From Olleya sediminilitoris (GTDB lineage Bacteria; Bacteroidota; Bacteroidia; Flavobacteriales; Flavobacteriaceae): DNA of 64,000 nt. Position 1 is the stretch's first letter, and the number at the start of each line of letters is the position of its first letter. The notes under the pieces are model-generated. The model saw only the letters and a program-made list of their open reading frames with translations. It had not been told where the DNA came from and did not search any database. Shown here piece after piece: positions 44,105 to 49,695 of this stretch. The stretch is from positions 62,001-126,000 of the forward strand of contig NZ_JAEMEF010000006.1 in the NCBI RefSeq assembly GCF_016785945.1, written 5' to 3'. The translations under genes and the position numbers were made by a program.

Positions 44105-45031
44105 TTAAAAACCATCAACATTACCTATATCACACCATTTTAAGACAATAGAACCATTCTCTATTTTATTTGTAAAAGGATTTTGCTTAAACTCTCTTTC
44201 TTTAGTTCTTCTATTATAAAAACCATACCATTCGAATTGCAATTCAGCTTCCATATTATTAATAATCTTACCTATTGGCTTGTTTAAAGAAAAAGAAGTA
44301 GCATCTTTTAAATCACTTGGTATAGGGTTTAATAATGGTGGGGAAAAATAAATATAATACTCTGTATCATTAATTCTCGTAAGTCGTGAATTAAAAAAAA
44401 TATTTTTTGTTTTAAACTGCCCACCAACTAAAAAGAAAACATAATCATCTCCTTTACAATCTGTAGAAAATTTCATTTTTTTAAGCTCGTAAATAGTTTC
44501 ATATGTAATTTTCTCTTCCTCTTCTAACTCTTCTTTCTTTAACTCACTTTTACCCGTAAAAGAAGTTTTTCTCATTATAACGTTATCCATAGGATCACAT
44601 TCACCTTCATATTTCCCATATTTACATATCAACTTTACTTCATTTTTATTATCATCAAATTTTAATTGTTTTATAATTGGATGATTTTTTACTTGATATG
44701 TATTTTTCGTTATTAGCGAAGCTTCTACTTTGTCTTTCATTGTACACATAAGATTAACCATAGCTATCTTAATTTTTATATTAAGACTATCATTCCATTG
44801 TACTTTTAATTCTTGCATTGTGTATTCTTCAACTAACCCAGACATTTTTTTATACGAATACAAGTATGTTACAAATTCTGTATCAGTTAGTTTTTCTGAA
44901 GTAACTTTAGAAGAAAGTAATAAGCCTGACTCTATTTTATCACCTTCATTTTTTTCTTTTTCATTTGTTTTACAAGAAAATAAGCATACAGTTAAGCATG
45001 TTATAATAATTCTATTTATAAAAATTGACAT
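44105..45031 (-). CDS. Putative immunity lipoprotein (partner of GH104-M23 tip)
   Basis: 308 residues. Lipoprotein signal IIITCLTVCLFSCKTNEK with Cys20 of LFSC. The mature part is charged, mixed alpha/beta, with TKEREFKQNPFTNKI near the end; no family recognised. It begins 23 bases after the stop of the muramidase-peptidase gene. By position it protects the periplasm against that toxin. Confidence 0.6.
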   Translation of the reverse strand: MSIFINRIIITCLTVCLFSCKTNEKEKNEGDKIESGLLLSSKVTSEKLTDTEFVTYLYSYKKMSGLVEEYTMQELKVQWNDSLNIKIKIAMVNLMCTMKDKVEASLITKNTYQVKNHPIIKQLKFDDNKNEVKLICKYGKYEGECDPMDNVIMRKTSFTGKSELKKEELEEEEKITYETIYELKKMKFSTDCKGDDYVFFLVGGQFKTKNIFFNSRLTRINDTEYYIYFSPPLLNPIPSDLKDATSFSLNKPIGKIINNMEAELQFEWYGFYNRRTKEREFKQNPFTNKIENGSIVLKWCDIGNVDGF

Positions 45032-45054
45032 GACTTTTAATTTTATTGATTTTT

Positions 45055-46485
45055 TTATTTAATCCAAGTTTGAGGATCTACTATATTTTCTCCTGTATTT
45101 GCTTTCCCTTCGGTAGGGTCATAATGCTCCATTTTTCCTGCAGAATTTTTTTTAAGTATTTCATAATGTAAATGACAATCAGTTCCATTTTCTTTAGCCT
45201 TAGCAGAAGCACCTATTTCACCAATAACTTGTCCTTTTTTAATCTTATCTCCTATATCTACTAAAAAAACACTTAAATGAAAATATTTTGTTTGAAAAGT
45301 TCCATCTTTAGACTGTATCGTTACTCTTCTTCCTGCTCGTTGTTTTTTATCATCATTTTCTTGTGCCTGTATTACAATACCGTCATGGGTAGCTATTACA
45401 AGAGCACCATAATCATCATATCCAGAACCAAAATTTATATCAATTCCATTATGATTATGTCCATTTCTAGGCCCAAAAGGACTTCCAAATCTTCTTTTAT
45501 GTCCATTATGAAATTCTCTAACTGGCCAACCCCCTTCATTATTTGATAAAGTTTCACCTTTACAATAGTCAAAACCAAATTCTTTTAAAAATCCTGGTTT
45601 TAAATGTAAATCAGTAATACCCTTTACTTCTTCTCTATAAAACTTACGGTAATTCATCAAACAGCTATCACTCATATGTTCTGCTGGTTGATAGGTAGTA
45701 CGATCTGGCATTAGATACCTACTTTTTTTATGTTCAAAAGGTATACCTTCATTAGGTAAACTAGCCCAAATTTTACTCGCTTTTGTTCTAATAGCTTTTT
45801 CTATTTGCCCTTCAGCAAGTAATTTTATTAGTCCTTTTTCATGATGTTTCATATAAATAATACACAGCTTATCTTGAGAAAGTGCAGAAAAATCTGGTAT
45901 ATTATATTTAGCGATAAGGTTTCTTGCAGGAATAGGTTCACCTACCTTTTTATGGTCTTTAACTATATACCCTTGTAGTGTCCAATAAGTTTCTCTCAAC
46001 ATTTGATATGCACCTGCAGCACTAGAACCTAAATATACAGTTTCTGGATGCTTACTTAAATCAGTCATGGTTTGATGTCCATAAGAAGTTGTATAGCCTT
46101 TTTCTCCTACAGATCCTTCTCCTACACGTAACATTCTCATAAATGCCCTAACTCTTGCTTCTGCATAACAAATTTCACCTGTTTCACTTCCTTCCCCAAA
46201 AATAAGTTTCATGTGATTTATAAAAGCAATAGGATGGAAGTGAAACACATTTTGAGTGTTAGGAAAGATTCTAGGTAATTTTTCCTCATTGTCATTTTCT
46301 GTGGTCTTATCAGTAGTCTCTTCTGTTTTAACTGCTTCAGTTGTATCTGGATTATTGGAGGTTGATAAATTAGTAGGTTCTTCAACTATTCCTCCTCTAA
46401 AATCTAAACCAGTATTTTTGTTGTTTGTTTCTGGTTTAGGTTTAGGTGGATTGTACGTTTTTTTGCTAGCTTCTTTCCAGAACAT
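45055..46485 (-). CDS. Displaced T6SS effector tip: GH104 muramidase + M23 endopeptidase
   Basis: 476 codons from ATG 46485, itself the middle of a frame-shifted longer gene (continues in 46486-47183). Residues 80-95 are the marker FHFHPIAFINHMKLI. Residues 106-260 match lambda endolysin (GH104): RAFMRMLRVGEGS with Glu123, AAGAYQMLRETYW, KIWASLPNEGIPFEHK. Residues 340-445 are a canonical M23 peptidase: HNGID (His345, Asp349), YFHL (His403), CHLH (His438, His440). It could cut both glycan and peptide. A Pro/Thr-rich linker precedes the marker. Confidence 0.85.
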   Translation of the reverse strand: MFWKEASKKTYNPPKPKPETNNKNTGLDFRGGIVEEPTNLSTSNNPDTTEAVKTEETTDKTTENDNEEKLPRIFPNTQNVFHFHPIAFINHMKLIFGEGSETGEICYAEARVRAFMRMLRVGEGSVGEKGYTTSYGHQTMTDLSKHPETVYLGSSAAGAYQMLRETYWTLQGYIVKDHKKVGEPIPARNLIAKYNIPDFSALSQDKLCIIYMKHHEKGLIKLLAEGQIEKAIRTKASKIWASLPNEGIPFEHKKSRYLMPDRTTYQPAEHMSDSCLMNYRKFYREEVKGITDLHLKPGFLKEFGFDYCKGETLSNNEGGWPVREFHNGHKRRFGSPFGPRNGHNHNGIDINFGSGYDDYGALVIATHDGIVIQAQENDDKKQRAGRRVTIQSKDGTFQTKYFHLSVFLVDIGDKIKKGQVIGEIGASAKAKENGTDCHLHYEILKKNSAGKMEHYDPTEGKANTGENIVDPQTWIK

Positions 46486-47212
46486 TAGTTTATCTACTTG
46501 ATCATCTATTGCATTAAGTTCACCTTCTTTTAATTCATCAACAGATCCTCTGTATTCTTCAGGTTGTTTATTAATAAAATAATCGTAAAAACCAGCAACT
46601 TCTGTTCTTATTTCACTTTTTTTATAGGACCATTCGTTTTTATGTTTACAAACTATTTTAGAAAAAAGTCTTGAAACTCTTTGGATCTGTATGCTAGGTC
46701 TATTTCATGGCTAGATATTACATTACTGTGGTTTCTGTCCATTTGATACCATAGCGCATTTACTAAATCTGTTTCAGAATTTTCTTCGCCTAAATAGTCT
46801 TGTACTACGTACATATATTCTTTAATACCATCTTCAATTATATTGAACCCAAATTTATCCCAATTATATGCACTAAACAAATTTTTTTTAGCTATCATGG
46901 AAGATTTTATCCATCCTTTTTGCGTGTAAACTCCAGATTTACTGTCAATAATTTGTTTACAAACTACTGATTTGTATTTACCTTCTGTAGTTGTAATTTC
47001 TTTAGAATGGTTTATGTCTATTATAGCATCTTTAGAGGTACAAATAGGATCTAGAGTTTTATTATTATCTGGCATGACCCAATATACTTTTTGTACGTCA
47101 GAAAGTAATTTTGTTTTTTCGCCACTCTTAGCATTACGTTTGCCATCTTTTATTATTTTATTAGTGTTTTCATACTCAATGTGGCACTCGTTACAAACGA
47201 GCGCTAACGAGG
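46486..47212 (-). pseudogene. Truncated, frame-shifted front part of the GH104-M23 effector
   Basis: Residues HIEYENTNKIIKDGK through YRSKEFQ are open in one frame (46653-47228); after a one-base loss in a T-run near 46674-46678 the homology continues in the frame of the downstream gene (LFSKIVCKHKNEWSYKK, like LSRLICKHFNEWD of the intact effector). SH3-like QKGWIKSS and an EF-hand-like DRNHSNVISSHE are recognisable. The apparent start MSVCLSSLALVCNEC is the translation of a REP palindrome (47184-47212), so the true N-terminus is lost. Confidence 0.8.
47184..47212. repeat. REP-like palindrome R2
   Basis: CTCGTT-ACA-AACGAG followed by CGCTAACGAGG. Same layout as R1 with different stem bases. 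It marks the broken 5' edge of the muramidase cassette. Confidence 0.65.
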
Positions 47213-47572
47213 AAAGACAAACAGACAATTTTTAGACTGATAAAAAAAATGCTTACCAATAAAAAGTTTAAAGACTTTTTCGCTAAAAATGCTGCAACAC
47301 TTTAAAAAAAACAAAGCTCTAAGAACATTTTTTTAACCTTTTAAGCTGTCAGACATACTGGGTTCATACAATAAAATTACAAAAAACTAAAGATCAGTAT
47401 CTTAATAAGATATTTCTAATAATAGGGGAAAGATACGGGGAAAGTAAATAGCTATTTAAAATTTACACAATAAAAAACCACAGCTACCAAACTGCGGTTA
47501 TATGTTATTTTTTTAGTTGCACGAGCAAGATGCTCGCGCTAGCGGGGGGTAATTTGATACACTACCAACTTA
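47213..47572. other. Inter-cassette region with hairpin and REP R3
   Basis: No gene. 47230-47460 is AT-rich with no homology that I can see to the other junctions. Then a CCACAG...CTGCGG hairpin (47476-47499) and the REP-like R3 (47518-47548: CGAGCA-AGA-TGCTCG, then CGCTAGCGGGGGG), 25 bases past the lipoprotein stop at 47573. Confidence 0.65.
47518..47548. repeat. REP-like palindrome R3
   Basis: Stem CGAGCA/TGCTCG with loop AGA and tail CGCTAGCGGGGGG, one of the most GC-rich short segments of the window. Confidence 0.65.
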
Positions 47573-48100
47573 TTACAAATCTCTTAAATCAGAGTCTTTT
47601 AAGCTAAAAAAAGCATCTTCCCCAACTTCTTTTTCATTGATTAATGCCCATTTTCCATTTCTTTGATATTTATAAATTTTTACAACTGCAGGAAAACTGT
47701 AATCATAATAACTAGGTTCATCGTAACCTTCATAAATTGGCTCTAACTTTTCTCCTGGAAAATATAAAGCTACTATATCATAATTATCAAAAAGATGAAG
47801 AGAATTATTAAGGTTTTCTAAATCTTTATTGATGTTATTCTCTGAAAAATACTCTGTTTTTTTAGGATAAAAATAGATTATTAAATCACATTTATTACTA
47901 TTGTAAGTATATTTTAGTAGTCTTTTTTTAAAATCAATTTTTTTCTCAATACAACAATCTTTAAGGTCAAAAAAATTAACTTTTGAATAAGTGATACTAT
48001 CTACGCTCTCAACAAGTATTAGAGGTTTTGAAACCTCTTTTTTTTTGTTTTTTTTACAAGCAACAATTGCTAATATTAATACTATATATATGTATTTCAT
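47573..48100 (-). CDS. Putative immunity lipoprotein (partner of CHAP/NlpC tip)
   Basis: 175 residues. Signal MKYIYIVLILAIVAC with lipobox IVAC (Cys15), followed by a Lys-rich tether. The body has no family I recognise; EPIYEGYDEPSYYDYSFP is acidic-aromatic. It starts 3 bases after the stop of the amidase-like tip, so the two are a toxin-immunity pair by arrangement. Confidence 0.6.
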   Translation of the reverse strand: MKYIYIVLILAIVACKKNKKKEVSKPLILVESVDSITYSKVNFFDLKDCCIEKKIDFKKRLLKYTYNSNKCDLIIYFYPKKTEYFSENNINKDLENLNNSLHLFDNYDIVALYFPGEKLEPIYEGYDEPSYYDYSFPAVVKIYKYQRNGKWALINEKEVGEDAFFSLKDSDLRDL

Positions 48101-48103
48101 TTT

Positions 48104-48697
48104 TTATTTTTTACTTGGTGTAATAAATCTACAAGGGTCTGCTGTATATCTTTTTGTTACTGTTGGATGATTTATTAGATGTCTCGAAGTTCTTTTCCAT
48201 TTCAATTTAGCAACTCCTTGTAAATTAATTGCTTTTGAGGCACCGTGAGGTCTTTCTTTAAAATTAATAGCTTCTATGGTAGTTACTACATCATCACTTT
48301 TGTTGTAATCAACTACTACTCCTGTATGACCGTTAGAGCCTGAATGATTTACCCACAAGAAGATATCCCCCTTTTTAGGAATATAATTTTCATCTTGTAC
48401 GACTAGTAAATCTGGGTGTTTTTTTGCAAACTTATCTAAACCAGAAGTGTTTAGATGTTTAACCTTCTCGCTCCATCCAATTTTTTGAAGATATCTACAT
48501 ACTAATTCTGAACAATCAGAGTATTTTAACGCTTCATCTGATTCAGATGTTCTTAAGGTTGGTCCTTCTTGAACATATAAAACTTTATAATTGCTTCTTA
48601 CATCTGCTTTTTCATGACTAATAGCTATGGATTCTAACCATTCAATTCCTGCTTGTATATCTAAACCACTACCACAAATCAACTTCATATGCTCCAC
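48104..48697 (-). CDS. Displaced T6SS effector tip: CHAP/NlpC-like cysteine peptidase or amidase
   Basis: 197 codons; the only possible starts (GTG 48697, ATG 48688) lie inside the linker motif FVEHMK. The domain has Cys62 in YSDCSELVCRYLQK and His124 in GSNGHTGVVVD, with the beta strand PKKGDIFLWV between, as in CHAP/NlpC-P60 enzymes that cleave peptidoglycan peptides. The linker upstream (L2) has an in-frame TAA. Without a front part it should be unexpressed or donate sequence to the intact effector. Confidence 0.75.
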   Translation of the reverse strand: MEHMKLICGSGLDIQAGIEWLESIAISHEKADVRSNYKVLYVQEGPTLRTSESDEALKYSDCSELVCRYLQKIGWSEKVKHLNTSGLDKFAKKHPDLLVVQDENYIPKKGDIFLWVNHSGSNGHTGVVVDYNKSDDVVTTIEAINFKERPHGASKAINLQGVAKLKWKRTSRHLINHPTVTKRYTADPCRFITPSKK

Positions 48698-48965
48698 AAA
48701 AGCAATTGGATGAAAATGATAAATACTAGAACTATCAGTAGTAGGAAATGTTCTTTTTTCTTTTGGTTTTTCTTTTCCGTTATAATATTGGTCAGCTTAA
48801 GCTACATCACCATCAGTAATTTGATCCCAAAAACACAGATTATTAATTTTTTCTTCTAACAAAACTTTTTTTGCATCACGCGCTTCTTCTAATTTTGTTT
48901 TTTTAGCTTCTGAAGCTAAATTTACTCCTTTTTCGTATACTTTGTCTATTTCTGTGTTGAATAGA
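48676..48965 (-). repeat. Effector linker repeat, copy L2 (with stop codon)
   Basis: About 290 bp, homologous to L1 and to 50265-50551. It encodes FNTEIDKVYEKGVNLASEAK through HFHPIAFVEHMKLI. The codon after DGDVA is TAA (48799-48797) where the other copies have GAA. Confidence 0.85.
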
Positions 48966-49007
48966 GTTTATTGTAGCTAAAAGATATACTTTTTTAATTG
49001 TGGCTTA

Positions 49008-49130
49008 TACGTTATTTTTTATATATTTAAGTTACGCTTACATCTTCAGGTAGAAAATAAAAATTTCGTGTTTATAATGATTAATATGGAGTTATAAAAC
49101 GTTAAAACTAAACAAGCCTTTATCTCATGG
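49008..49130. repeat. Inter-cassette repeat, copy 2
   Basis: Homologous to 43858-43985, interrupted by small differences and indels. Confidence 0.6.
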
Positions 49131-49132
49131 AA

Positions 49133-49166
49133 AAAAATCTACAACCTATAGCAAGCTGTGGTTTTT
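49133..49166 (-). terminator. Hairpin behind immunity gene of the intact effector
   Basis: On the minus strand CCACAGC, loop, GTTGTAG then a T-run. The stem has a mismatch and a wobble, so termination may be partial. Confidence 0.45.
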
Positions 49167-49194
49167 TATATACTTTTATTCTCTTTATAGGGTG

Positions 49195-49230
49195 TTAGTT
49201 GTAAACTAGAACCAGCGTGAGAGCTAACCA
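49195..49230. repeat. REP-like palindrome R4
   Basis: TAGTT-GTA-AACTA followed by GAACCAGCGTGAGAGCTAAC; the outer GTTAG/CTAAC also pair. It covers the stop codon of the lipoprotein gene at 49224. Confidence 0.55.
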
Positions 49231-49694
49231 GCCCCTCCAGAACTTAAAATTTTCACTTTACCATCTTTCTTGACAATGTCATACCAATAAGTAGATTCTA
49301 CAAAGTGCTCTTCTTCTCCATCATCAAATATCTCACTACAGTCAAAGAAATACAATAATGTATCACAAGATTTCTTTTTCAGATTTTCCCTAGCTTGACA
49401 GGTCCTATCCAAATATCGTTTTTTTAATTCTACTCTGAATTCTTTTGGTAATTCGATTAATGTTTGATCTACGTTATTTATATTTTTTTCTAAACCTTTA
49501 AAAAAGGAGTTGAGCTTAGTGATTTCTGCTTCATTAAAGCATGGAGAAATGCTTTCTTTTTTAATAACATTGTTTTCTTTCTCTAAAGTTGCAACACTTT
49601 TTATTTTAACACTATTCTTCCCTGTCGATTGATTAGAATTCCTGCAACTAACAGACCCTACTAATAATATAGCTAAGATTACTTTTTTTATCAT
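49224..49694 (-). CDS. Putative immunity lipoprotein of the intact effector
   Basis: 156 residues from ATG 49694 (MIKKVILAILLVGSVSC, lipoprotein signal with Cys17); the longer frame would overlap the effector end. The mature part has a helical FNEAEITKLNSFFKGLEKNI and a pair CDTLLYFFDC. Family unknown. It starts one base after the effector stop, the typical coupling of toxin and antidote. The product should be tethered in the periplasm where the amidase acts. Confidence 0.65.
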   Translation of the reverse strand: MIKKVILAILLVGSVSCRNSNQSTGKNSVKIKSVATLEKENNVIKKESISPCFNEAEITKLNSFFKGLEKNINNVDQTLIELPKEFRVELKKRYLDRTCQARENLKKKSCDTLLYFFDCSEIFDDGEEEHFVESTYWYDIVKKDGKVKILSSGGAG

Positions 49695-49695
49695 T

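Larger units (their letters stand above)
48698..49223. other. Inter-cassette region: linker L2, paired repeat, hairpin and REP
   Basis: No intact gene. It holds linker copy L2 (to 48965), the second copy of the inter-cassette repeat (49008-49130), a hairpin (49133-49166) and REP-like R4 (49195-49230). The same order as 43.7-44.1 kb. Confidence 0.7.

Noticed and set aside
47184-47228. Start MSVCLSSLALVCNEC as true N-terminus of an effector fragment
   Set aside because: These codons are the REP palindrome R2; homology to the effector begins only after it.
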